Under the pieces are notes generated by a model that was not told where the DNA came from, did not search any database, and worked only from the letters and a program-made list of their open reading frames with translations. Source: JBOGWY01 sp050694015 (lineage in GTDB: Bacteria; Actinomycetota; CADDZG01; WHSQ01). Taken from it: 9,542 nucleotides of DNA. A program made the position numbers and the translations under genes. Each line of letters begins with the position of its first letter. Positions within the stretch are counted from its first letter, which is position 1. Of the stretch, positions 1 through 5,345 are shown one piece after another. The stretch is from contig JBOGWY010000056.1 of the NCBI GenBank assembly GCA_050694015.1, positions 1-9,542 on the forward strand. Reading direction: 5' to 3'.

Positions 1-1041
1 CGCATCTTCACGATCGATCTGACGCTCGCGTGCTCGTACATGTCGTTCAGTGACGACGGCGGCGAGAGCTGGGTCACGAACCCACTGTCGTGTGGGCGCG
101 CGGTGAACGACCACCAGACGCTGTTCACCGGGCCGCCCGCGTCGACCCCGATGCCGGTCTATCCCCACATCGTCTACTACTGCTGGAACGACGTCGGCAC
201 TTCGTCGTGCTCGAAGTCGATCGACGGTGGCGCGACCTTCCACCCCACCGGCGCGCCCGCGTTCGGGGGGGCCGAGCCCGGCTCGCAGGATCCCGGTTTC
301 TACGGTGTCGGCGGTTTCTGTGGTGGACTGCACGGCCACGGCGCGGTGGCGCCCAACGGCACCGTCTATCTGCCGCGCGAGTTCTGTGGGAAGCCGATGC
401 TCGCGATCAGTCACGACGAGGGGCGCAGTTGGGAACAGGTCGAGGTCTCGAAGATCCGCAGCATCAGCCAGCCTAAGGAAGGCGCAGGTCACCCGAGCGT
501 GGTCGTCGACGACAAAGGCAACGTCTATTACATGTGGGTGAGCGCGGGGAACCGTCTCCCCTACCTGTCGGTGTCGAAGGATGAGGGCAAGACGTGGAGC
601 AAGCCGGTCATGGTTGCTCCGCCGGGGGTACGCGAGACGAACCTGCCCCAGATCGACGCCCGCGGCAACGGCGAGATCGCGATGGTCTATTACGGCTCGT
701 TCAACTCGCCGTATCCGAAGTGCAAGGACAAGTGCGACTCGCGCGACTATCAGAAGACGACCTGGAACGCCTACGTCACGATCAGTGCCGACGCGCTGGA
801 CAACGACCCCACCTTCTACTCCGGTGCGGTCGCGGGCTCCGATCCGTTGGTGCGCGGGGAATGCGGGCCGGGTCGCTGTCACTGGCCCTACGACTTCATC
901 GATGTGGAGATCGGCAGCGACGGGATCGCGTACGGCGCGTTCGTCGACGGCTGCATGAAGGGATGCACCGAGGTCGCACCGCGCGAGGGTGACTACGAAG
1001 GTCTGGTGACGAAGCTGGTGGGCGGGCCGCGCCTCGACTGA
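1..1041 (+). CDS. Secreted Asp-box (BNR/sialidase-like) beta-propeller protein, 3' part
   Basis: The frame is open from base 1, so the gene begins upstream of the window; the ATG at 40 is internal. 346 residues are visible. Four Asp boxes (S-x-D-x-G-x-x-W/F) lie at residues 17-24 (SDDGGESW), 73-80 (SIDGGATF), 137-144 (SHDEGRSW) and 192-199 (SKDEGKTW). Their spacing of 55-64 residues is what one expects of successive propeller blades. Such repeats occur in sialidases and in many extracellular glycan-binding or hydrolytic proteins. I cannot assign the sialidase arginine triad, so catalysis is not claimed. Twelve cysteines are present, several in close pairs (CKDKC, CGPGRC, CMKGC) in the last third, which fits a disulfide-stabilised exported protein. 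The signal peptide would be off-window. The gene ends at TGA 1039-1041 inside a hairpin and converges on an alpha/beta hydrolase gene 31 bases away. Confidence 0.8.
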   Translation, partial: RIFTIDLTLACSYMSFSDDGGESWVTNPLSCGRAVNDHQTLFTGPPASTPMPVYPHIVYYCWNDVGTSSCSKSIDGGATFHPTGAPAFGGAEPGSQDPGFYGVGGFCGGLHGHGAVAPNGTVYLPREFCGKPMLAISHDEGRSWEQVEVSKIRSISQPKEGAGHPSVVVDDKGNVYYMWVSAGNRLPYLSVSKDEGKTWSKPVMVAPPGVRETNLPQIDARGNGEIAMVYYGSFNSPYPKCKDKCDSRDYQKTTWNAYVTISADALDNDPTFYSGAVAGSDPLVRGECGPGRCHWPYDFIDVEIGSDGIAYGAFVDGCMKGCTEVAPREGDYEGLVTKLVGGPRLD

Positions 1042-1046
1042 GGCGC
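1029..1046. terminator. Perfect 7-bp hairpin at the convergent gene ends
   Basis: GCGCCTC at 1029-1035 pairs perfectly with GAGGCGC at 1040-1046 around a GACT loop. The stem includes the TGA of the Asp-box protein gene. It lies between two converging genes and could act on both strands. There is no T-run on either side, so an intrinsic terminator is an inference; U-less terminators have been proposed in GC-rich actinobacteria. Confidence 0.4.
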
Positions 1047-1071
1047 AGACTAGATGCCTCGACTGATGCGC
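1031..1071. repeat. Imperfect 25-base tandem direct repeat
   Basis: GCCTCGACTGAGGCGC (1031-1046) recurs as GCCTCGACTGATGCGC (1056-1071), 15 of 16 bases identical. The copies are offset by 25 bases, and a CTAG follows each at a slightly different distance. The first copy spans the stop codon of the upstream gene. It looks like a local duplication of a gene end. Confidence 0.5.
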
Positions 1072-1072
1072 G

Positions 1073-1873
1073 CTAGTTCGGCGGCCACACCTCGGCTAGG
1101 AACCCCAGCACGACCTCGTTGAACTCGGCGGGCTTTTCCATATTCACGATGTGCGCCGCGTCCTCGATCACCGCGAGGCGCGCGCCCGGCGCCGTCGCCG
1201 CGATCCACTCCGTTGACGCCTTGGCATCCGGCATATCGAGCGTCGGCCAGATCGCGAGGACGGGGGCCGCGATGTCCGCAACCCGCTCCTTCACCGGAGG
1301 GTCGAGCGCCTCGTAGGGAAGATCGGGATCGGCGGCGTGCCAGTTCTTGAACGCGGTCAGCTGCATCCCGAAGAGCTGCGCGTGCAGATCGGGGTCGAAA
1401 TCCTCGAGCGACCGGGTCGGTCCCGCGACCCACGTGGCCAGGTTCAGATTGGTCGCGGCTTCGAGATCGTTGCGCTCGACCGCCTCCTCCTCCGCGATCG
1501 AGAATGCGGCGCGCTCGGGAGAAGGCTCGCCCGGGACCAGGACCGGCGCGGCCGCGACGATGGCGGCAACGCGCTCGGGTATAGCGACCGCGGCCTCGAG
1601 TGCGACGTGCGCCCCCATCGATTCACCCACGAGGGCCGCGCGCTCGACGTCGAGCTCGTCCATCACGGTCTTGAGATCGCCGAGGAACGAATAGGGGCCT
1701 GTGGGCACCGGGGAGGTTCCGAAACCGGAGAAGTCGAAGCGGACCACGTCGTAGAAACGCGCGAACTCCTCGAACTGTGGATCCCACATGCGCAGGTCGC
1801 CGACACCCGCGTGCAACAGCACGACGGTAGGTCCGGCCCCCGCGCGCTCGTAGTTGAGTCGCAGCTCGCCCAC
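1073..1873 (-). CDS. Alpha/beta hydrolase
   Basis: This is a 266-residue alpha/beta-hydrolase-fold enzyme of the usual single-domain length. Visible hallmarks are the strand-loop LLHAG (19-23), which supplies the oxyanion hole; the nucleophile elbow GESMG with Ser85; a candidate acid Asp213 after the strand PVLAIWPTLD; and catalytic His241 in AAHIVNMEKP. The order and spacing resemble 3-oxoadipate enol-lactonase-like and other small ester or lactone hydrolases, but the substrate cannot be read. It should be cytoplasmic, as no signal peptide is seen. The start is GTG at 1871-1873 with no strong Shine-Dalgarno sequence; the stop is TAG. It lies 42 bases downstream of the DUF2277 gene on the same strand and is probably the last gene of the HxlR-led operon. 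That would place it, like the divergent MhqD-like esterase, under the same regulator. Confidence 0.88.
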   Translation of the reverse strand: MGELRLNYERAGAGPTVVLLHAGVGDLRMWDPQFEEFARFYDVVRFDFSGFGTSPVPTGPYSFLGDLKTVMDELDVERAALVGESMGAHVALEAAVAIPERVAAIVAAAPVLVPGEPSPERAAFSIAEEEAVERNDLEAATNLNLATWVAGPTRSLEDFDPDLHAQLFGMQLTAFKNWHAADPDLPYEALDPPVKERVADIAAPVLAIWPTLDMPDAKASTEWIAATAPGARLAVIEDAAHIVNMEKPAEFNEVVLGFLAEVWPPN

Positions 1874-1915
1874 GTCTGTGACGCTACAGGAGCCGGTGCC
1901 TCGCTGCAGGTTGGT

Positions 1916-2137
1916 CTAGACCGACGCCTTGACGCGTCCGCCGATGACGAGGTCGTCCAGCAACCGCTGCGAGGCTTCCGCTATCTCCGCAACGGCGCGG
2001 TCGAACACCTCTTCGTTCGCGCGCGACGGCTTGCGGAAGCCGCTGATCTTGCGCACGAACTGCAAAGCTGCAGCCTGGATCTCGTCGTCGGGCAGACGCT
2101 CGTCGCCGACACGAAGTGTCTTTATCGATCTGCACAT
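1916..2137 (-). CDS. DUF2277 family small protein
   Basis: This 73-residue protein matches DUF2277 as I know the family: an N-terminal MCRSIKTLR, then AAALQFVRKISGF (23-35), KPSRANEEVFDRAV (36-49) and a helical C-terminus ending in LLDDLVIGG. The length is close to the family norm (about 75-90 residues). The conserved second-position cysteine is present. Function is unknown, and the protein looks helical and cytoplasmic. The start at ATG 2135-2137 is fixed by the family's MCR opening. A GGAG lies about 13 bases upstream, so ribosome binding looks weak. It sits 22 bases after the HxlR regulator gene and 42 bases before an alpha/beta hydrolase, all on the minus strand, which suggests one transcript. 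The stop is TAG. The family assignment is firm but any role in electrophile response is inference from context. Confidence 0.85.
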   Translation of the reverse strand: MCRSIKTLRVGDERLPDDEIQAAALQFVRKISGFRKPSRANEEVFDRAVAEIAEASQRLLDDLVIGGRVKASV

Positions 2138-2159
2138 GCGCCAAGCCTAGCTCCGAAGT

Positions 2160-2504
2160 TCAGGCAGGCTTGCGCGACGCCTCCTTCGGTTTGAGCCACT
2201 CTTCGCCCCACGTGGCGATCGCCTTGACGACGTCGCTGAGGGCCTCTCCCTTCTCGGTCGGCACGTACTCGATGCGCACCGGGGTCTCCGGCAGCACGTT
2301 GCGCACGACGATGCCCTCGGCCTCGAGCTCCTTCAGGCGCTCGGACAGCATGCGGTCGCTAAGGCCGGGAACGGTGGAGCGGATCGAAGAGAACCGGTTC
2401 TCGCCGGCGAGGAGAGCGCGAAGGATCGCACCGGTCCAGCGCCGTCCGATGATCTCGACGGCATCATGGAAATGCGGACAGAAAGCGCTGAAATGTTCGG
2501 CCAT
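2160..2504 (-). CDS. HxlR/DUF24-family winged-helix regulator with one cysteine
   Basis: This 114-residue protein has the HxlR layout: an N-terminal CP motif (Cys9-Pro10), IIGRRWTGAILRALL (18-32), the recognition-helix region LSDRMLSERLKELEAEGIV (48-66), and the wing LPETPVRIEYVPTEKG (71-86). These segments strongly resemble the Bacillus quinone/diamide sensors YodB and CatR, where the N-terminal cysteine senses electrophiles. Cys9 is the only cysteine here, so a CatR-like one-cysteine mechanism is more plausible than an intramolecular disulfide. The start is ATG 2502-2504. The upstream AGGATGG could serve either as Shine-Dalgarno sequence or as part of a -10 element. It heads the minus-strand series regulator, DUF2277, hydrolase, and is divergent from an MhqD-like esterase. 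It probably represses both directions. Confidence 0.92.
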   Translation of the reverse strand: MAEHFSAFCPHFHDAVEIIGRRWTGAILRALLAGENRFSSIRSTVPGLSDRMLSERLKELEAEGIVVRNVLPETPVRIEYVPTEKGEALSDVVKAIATWGEEWLKPKEASRKPA

Positions 2505-2509
2505 GCAAC

Positions 2510-2521
2510 CATCCTAAGATG
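2510..2521. promoter_or_regulatory. Dyad and mirrored -10-like hexamers between divergent genes
   Basis: CATC-CTAA-GATG is a perfect 4-bp inverted repeat centred between the HxlR start (2504) and the esterase start (2531). It holds TAGGAT on the minus strand (2516-2511) and TAAGAT on the plus strand (2515-2520), each matching four of six positions of the -10 consensus. From either, transcription would begin at or within a few bases of the start codon, giving leaderless or nearly leaderless mRNAs. No convincing -35 is seen. A regulator bound here would block both promoters. Confidence 0.4.
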
Positions 2522-2530
2522 CGGGGCTCC

Positions 2531-3160
2531 GTGACCGACGCCTCTGAACTCGATTTCATGCACCGCTACCTGGCGTCCCCGGCCGGCTCGGGGCACACGC
2601 TGCTGCTGTTGCACGGCACCGGCGCTAACGAGGACGACCTGATCCCGCTTGGTCGTGCTCTCGATCCGGACGCCAACATCCTCAGCCCACGCGGCAAGGT
2701 GCTCGAGAACGGCATGCCACGCTTCTTCCGGCGACTCGCGATGGGCGTGTTCGACGAGGAGGATCTGATCGCGCGTACTCACGAGCTCGCGGGGTTCGTG
2801 CGCGCCGCGGCCGATCACTACGGGTTCGATGCCGAGAACGTGACGGCCGTGGGCTTCTCGAACGGAGCCAACATCGGGGCCAGCACTCTGTTCCTCGAAC
2901 CCGATCTACTCGCCCGCGCGATCTTGCTGCGCGCGATGGTGCCGTTCGAACGGGATCAGTTACCCGACCTCGCCGGTCGTGGGGTCTTCATCGCGGGAGG
3001 CCGGGTCGACCCGATGATCCCCCAGGACCAGACCGAGGTCCTCGTCCGGATGCTCGAGAAAGCCGGCGCCGACGTCACGTTGCGATGGGAGAACGCCGGC
3101 CATGAACTCACGCGCGACGAGGTCGACGACGCGCGCGTGTGGCTCACAGAGCGGAGTTAG
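2531..3160 (+). CDS. MhqD-like alpha/beta hydrolase (phospholipase/carboxylesterase family)
   Basis: This is a 209-residue esterase from GTG 2531. It has the family signatures LLLLHGTGANEDDL (oxyanion region), LSPRGKVLENGMPRFFRR, and nucleophile elbow GFSNGA with Ser110. Asp160 in AGGRVDPMIP and His191 in NAGHELT complete the triad. Among small esterases it most resembles MhqD, a Bacillus hydrolase of the quinone-responsive MhqR regulon; the HGTG-NE-DL and RG-VLENGMPRFF segments are the link. The start is uncertain. GTG 2531 has GGGG four bases upstream and gives the family's short N-terminus. ATG 2519 lies inside the dyad, and ATG 2558 would give 200 residues. It is divergent from the HxlR regulator, implying induction by quinones or other electrophiles. 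The last 17 bases overlap the convergent isomerase-family gene. Confidence 0.88.
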   Translation: MTDASELDFMHRYLASPAGSGHTLLLLHGTGANEDDLIPLGRALDPDANILSPRGKVLENGMPRFFRRLAMGVFDEEDLIARTHELAGFVRAAADHYGFDAENVTAVGFSNGANIGASTLFLEPDLLARAILLRAMVPFERDQLPDLAGRGVFIAGGRVDPMIPQDQTEVLVRMLEKAGADVTLRWENAGHELTRDEVDDARVWLTERS

Positions 3161-3920
3161 TCCGCCAGAAGGTCAGCAACTCAGTATCACCGTCCACGGA
3201 AACCGCGCGTGACGCGGCGGTCTCGCGTCCATAGATGTAGAGCAACAGCGGCGCGACCAGACCCTGCACCGTCACGCTGGCATCGCCCGCTCGCGCGCGG
3301 CTCCACTCAAAGCCTCCCGAGCCGAGCCGGATCGTCCAGGCGACACCGACGTCTTCGGCCGCGAACACAAGGGCTTCCCCGCCCCCGCGCAGGCTCATCA
3401 TCTCCGGACGGAAGCGGCGCGCGTGTGGAAGGTTCTCCAAGAGCTCGTCGATCCCATCGGTGGCGATCGTTGGATCGATCTCGGGTTCGGTTCCGTTGGT
3501 GATCTCGAGGTCGCTCCGGTGGATCGTCGTCTCGTGCAACATCCGGCGCGGCCAGAAGCGCACGTGCTTATCGGCGCCCCATCCCCACACCTCTGCGTCG
3601 GGATCGCCGGCACGGAGCGTCGCGACCAGCTCCTGGATACCCGCGCGGAGCCACGCCTCGTAGTCCGCGGGGCCTTTGGGACGATCCGGATCGAAGTCGG
3701 CGGAACCGAGGCGCACCTGGGACATGCGCTGCACGTGCGCGCCGGCCCAACGGTGGATGACGCCCATGTGCTCGACGAGCTCGTCGACGGTCCACTCGGG
3801 ACAACTCGGAACGATCGCGGTCGGGTTCGCGAGGGTGGCGGCGGCGATGAACCGCTCACCCGCGGCCTCGACGAGATCGCAGTAGGTGTCGTGATCGAAG
3901 GCTCGGGTGATCGCTTCCAC
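3144..3920 (-). CDS. Mycothiol-dependent maleylpyruvate isomerase-family protein
   Basis: This 258-residue protein belongs to the actinobacterial TIGR03083/MDMPI-N family (DinB-like four-helix bundle plus a C-terminal domain). Signatures are VPSCPEWTVDELVEHMG (37-53) and RRMLHETTIHRSDLE (125-139). The expected metal ligands are His51, Glu130 and His134. Known members use mycothiol as cofactor, as in maleylpyruvate isomerisation in gentisate breakdown, but most paralogues have no assigned substrate; nothing next door is a gentisate gene. The C-terminal part (about 170-258) is the SCP2-like/MDMPI-C segment. The start is GTG 3918-3920 without a visible Shine-Dalgarno sequence. A strong hairpin ends one base upstream, so translation may depend on coupling to the secreted-protein gene 18 bases before. 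The stop is TGA, and the last 17 bases overlap the convergent esterase gene. Confidence 0.88.
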   Translation of the reverse strand: MEAITRAFDHDTYCDLVEAAGERFIAAATLANPTAIVPSCPEWTVDELVEHMGVIHRWAGAHVQRMSQVRLGSADFDPDRPKGPADYEAWLRAGIQELVATLRAGDPDAEVWGWGADKHVRFWPRRMLHETTIHRSDLEITNGTEPEIDPTIATDGIDELLENLPHARRFRPEMMSLRGGGEALVFAAEDVGVAWTIRLGSGGFEWSRARAGDASVTVQGLVAPLLLYIYGRETAASRAVSVDGDTELLTFWRTNSAL

Positions 3921-3921
3921 C

Positions 3922-3957
3922 CGGCAAGGCTAGAACCTCTAGTGCTTGCCCTTGCCG
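3922..3957 (-). promoter_or_regulatory. Intercistronic hairpin with two alternative pairing registers
   Basis: An inner stem CTAGA (3930-3934) / TCTAG (3938-3942) has a 3-base loop. Around it, CTTGCC occurs twice in tandem (3945-3950 and 3951-3956), and either copy can pair with GGCAAG (3923-3928). The outer register extends to 8 bp (CGGCAAGG 3922-3929 with CCTTGCCG 3950-3957). In the mRNA (minus strand) the hairpin includes the stop of the secreted-protein gene and ends one base before the GTG start of the isomerase-family gene, where a ribosome binding site should be. It could limit or gate translation, or end or protect a transcript. There is no U-run. Confidence 0.5.
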
Positions 3958-4475
3958 TTGCCGCCGCCGTGGCCGTGGGAGGAAGCGCCCCCACCGGCCC
4001 ACGAGGGCTTGCCCGAGCTCTTCACTTTCTCGACCTTGGCCGGCTTCTCCGGACGGCCGCGCTCCTCTTCGCCCGCGGCTTCGGCTGCAGCCTGCTCCGC
4101 GAGGGCCGCGGCGCATGCAGCTTCGGCATCGGCCACGGTGGCCTCCTTGTCCTGAGCGATCGAACGCACGAGTTCGCCGTGGGCGCGTCCTTTGATCGCA
4201 CAGTGCGCGGCGGTCGACACGACCTTGCCGTGGTTATCGCCGTCGCCGTCGCCGTCGTCCGGCTCCTCTTCGGGAGCTTCGGTCTCGGTCGGCGTCGGCG
4301 TTGGCGTCGGGGTCTCGGTCGGCGTGGGGGTCGGAGTCGCCGTCTCGGTCGGCGTGGGGGTCGCCTCGGCCGAAGCCTCCTCGGAGCTGCTGAGACCCGG
4401 CGCGGCGAGCGCGACGGCGGTCAGAGCGATAAGCGCGAGGGCGATCAGCGGGGGCAATCCGGTCCGCTTCTTCAT
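3939..4475 (-). CDS. Small secreted protein with Thr-Pro repeats and duplicated HG motif
   Basis: This 178-residue protein is of unknown function. Residues 1-25 form a signal peptide: MKKR, a hydrophobic core of Leu, Ala and Ile, then ALA-AP. Residues 39-66 are a TPTPTPTETE-type linker, followed by an acidic stretch DDGDGDGD (73-80). The core has two related segments, HGKVVSTAAH (82-91) and HGELVRSIAQ (99-108). An Ala/Glu-rich helix follows (111-138), then a Lys/Pro-rich stretch (139-159) and a Gly/His/Lys tail. There are two cysteines (92 and 121). The Thr-Pro linker suggests a wall-spanning or O-mannosylatable segment, as in other actinobacterial secreted proteins. The duplicated HG-x-x-V segment recalls short Asn-His-Gly motif secreted proteins seen widely in actinobacteria, though I can attach no function. 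The start is ATG 4473-4475 with AAAGG about 8 bases upstream. The isomerase-family gene begins 18 bases downstream. Confidence 0.8.
   Translation of the reverse strand: MKKRTGLPPLIALALIALTAVALAAPGLSSSEEASAEATPTPTETATPTPTPTETPTPTPTPTETEAPEEEPDDGDGDGDNHGKVVSTAAHCAIKGRAHGELVRSIAQDKEATVADAEAACAAALAEQAAAEAAGEEERGRPEKPAKVEKVKSSGKPSWAGGGASSHGHGGGNGKGKH
4281..4370. repeat. Three tandem 30-base repeats coding the Thr-Pro linker
   Basis: Units begin at 4281, 4311 and 4341, each with the shared core GTCTCGGTCGGCGT one base in. They diverge toward the 3' end of each unit. The period is exactly ten codons, so copy number can change without breaking the frame of the secreted protein encoded on the minus strand. 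Confidence 0.75.
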
Positions 4476-4563
4476 GTTCCGTGCCTTTCGTCCGGTAGGG
4501 GCATAGTCAGTAAGAACTAGTCGGGCAAGCTCGAACTGTTATCGGCCGCTGCGGGCGAAAGGT

Positions 4564-4584
4564 TGAGCGCGCCGAAGCCGCTCA
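4564..4584 (-). terminator. TTCG-tetraloop hairpin terminator candidate
   Basis: Read on the minus strand, TGAGCG (4584-4579) pairs with CGCTCA (4569-4564). Inside is a second GC/GC step closing a TTCG tetraloop, with one bulged base. It lies 23 bases after the stop of the PPC-like gene and is followed by ACCTTTC, a weak pyrimidine run. It likely ends that transcript, or reduces it before the next secreted-protein gene. The remaining bases of 4476-4607 hold no gene that I can see. Confidence 0.5.
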
Positions 4585-4607
4585 GATCACCGAGGGAGAC
4601 GTTCCGG

Positions 4608-5084
4608 CTACGGCTTGATCTCGATGAACGCGCCCACGCCCGGCTCGCCCTGGTAGTTGTGGACGAAGATCCACGCGGTCCCCTTGCCGAAGACCCCGAC
4701 CTCGTCGGTGCCGACCGCGTTGATCGCCAGCGTGTTCACGCAGTTCTTGTCGTAGACGTACATGTCGAGGTCGTAGACCCCCGTCGCACTGCTCTCGGCC
4801 GTCGCGTAGACGGTCGCGACGCGGTTCTGGTACTCCTTCGGAACTTCGAACACGTAGCCGTCGAGACCGTTGGAAGCGGGCGTTGCACACTGCGCCTCAA
4901 ACTCCTTGGCCGTGATGGCGTTCACCGAACCGGTCGAGCCGTACACGATGGGGTGCGGGATCCCGGTCGTACCCACCTCGCTCTTGTAGGGCTTGGGCTT
5001 CTTCTTCGGTGCGGCCCCGGCGATGCCGTAACCGCCGACCGCCACGACCAGACTCAGAGCGATGAGAGCGATGCGCTTGAACAT
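4608..5084 (-). CDS. Small secreted protein with PPC-like beta-sandwich domain
   Basis: This 158-residue protein has a signal peptide at about 1-24 (MFKR, hydrophobic core, then GIAGAA) and a basic KKKPKP stretch. A single domain fills the rest, from about residue 55. The pattern YVFEVP (77-82), YDLDMYVYD (104-112) and TAWIFVHNYQG (136-146) resembles bacterial pre-peptidase C-terminal (PPC) domains. These normally sit at the end of secreted proteases as an Asp-containing jelly-roll; here the domain would stand alone. Cys66 and Cys115 could form a disulfide. The start ATG 5082-5084 is preceded by GGAGG at 5-base spacing and begins exactly at the signal peptide. A longer frame to 5270 lacks support. 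The PPC assignment is from pattern memory and moderately sure. Function is unknown. It is divergent from the SRPBCC gene across 261 bases. Confidence 0.75.
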   Translation of the reverse strand: MFKRIALIALSLVVAVGGYGIAGAAPKKKPKPYKSEVGTTGIPHPIVYGSTGSVNAITAKEFEAQCATPASNGLDGYVFEVPKEYQNRVATVYATAESSATGVYDLDMYVYDKNCVNTLAINAVGTDEVGVFGKGTAWIFVHNYQGEPGVGAFIEIKP

Positions 5085-5222
5085 GTCCGCCTCCGTTGAT
5101 CCGCTGATCCCTAGAAGGTTCTGGGCGGCGCGGCCACTTCCTGCCACCCTTGCGTCCGGACGAGGCGTGCGCCTAAGCTGGCAACAACGGCCGCACCCCC
5201 GGCCGAACCTCCGCACCGGATG

Positions 5223-5312
5223 CTCACGCCGCCGGCCCGAGAGGCAAAGGGGCTCCGCCTCGGGATGCATCGGTCCGTTTCACCGTGGACGCGGGTTCCG
5301 CGGGAGCGTGAG
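5223..5312 (+). promoter_or_regulatory. Potential structured leader upstream of the SRPBCC gene
   Basis: CTCACGC (5223-5229) and GCGTGAG (5306-5312) pair perfectly over 7 bp and enclose three smaller stems. These are GAGGC/GCCTC (5241-5245 with 5257-5261, extendable by CCC/GGG across a GA bulge), GTCC/GGAC (5274-5277 with 5287-5290), and CGCGG/CCGCG (5290-5294 with 5298-5302; it shares base 5290 with the previous stem). The ribosome binding site follows 20 bases later. It matches no riboswitch I recognise. Because the region is very GC-rich, chance pairing is a real alternative. The rest of the 5085-5345 gap shows only weak promoter-like matches. Confidence 0.25.
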
Positions 5313-5345
5313 TCCCTGGAGCTACGCGCCGCGAGGAGGAACGAG

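Noticed and set aside
1337..2194. 285-codon plus-strand open frame opposite the HxlR-led operon
   Set aside because: It spans the alpha/beta hydrolase and DUF2277 genes in antisense and has no family features.
4236..4259. DDGDGDGD run in the secreted TP protein as a calcium-binding loop
   Set aside because: It lies in a low-complexity linker without an EF-hand or RTX nonapeptide framework, so it is only an acidic stretch.
4281..4370. Tandem 30-base repeats as a CRISPR array
   Set aside because: The repeats are contiguous with no unique spacers and encode a ten-residue protein repeat.
3423..4520. 365-codon plus-strand open frame opposite the isomerase-family and secreted-protein genes
   Set aside because: It is antisense to two supported genes and crosses their boundary. 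The glycine/arginine/valine runs arise from the TP-repeat DNA.
5085..5270. Upstream extension of the PPC-like gene on the minus strand
   Set aside because: A signal peptide starts exactly at ATG 5084, which has a GGAGG at ideal spacing. The 62 extra residues are arginine-rich and non-homologous.
5223..5312. Possible tRNA: 90 bases, 7-bp closing stem, three internal stems
   Set aside because: The T-loop region does not fit: placing GTTC correctly leaves no 5-bp T stem, and no anticodon arm or CCA-adjacent pattern is seen.
5220..5345. Upstream extension of the SRPBCC gene
   Set aside because: GAGGAGGA sits five bases before ATG 5346. The earlier start has no ribosome binding site and would make the leader stems coding.
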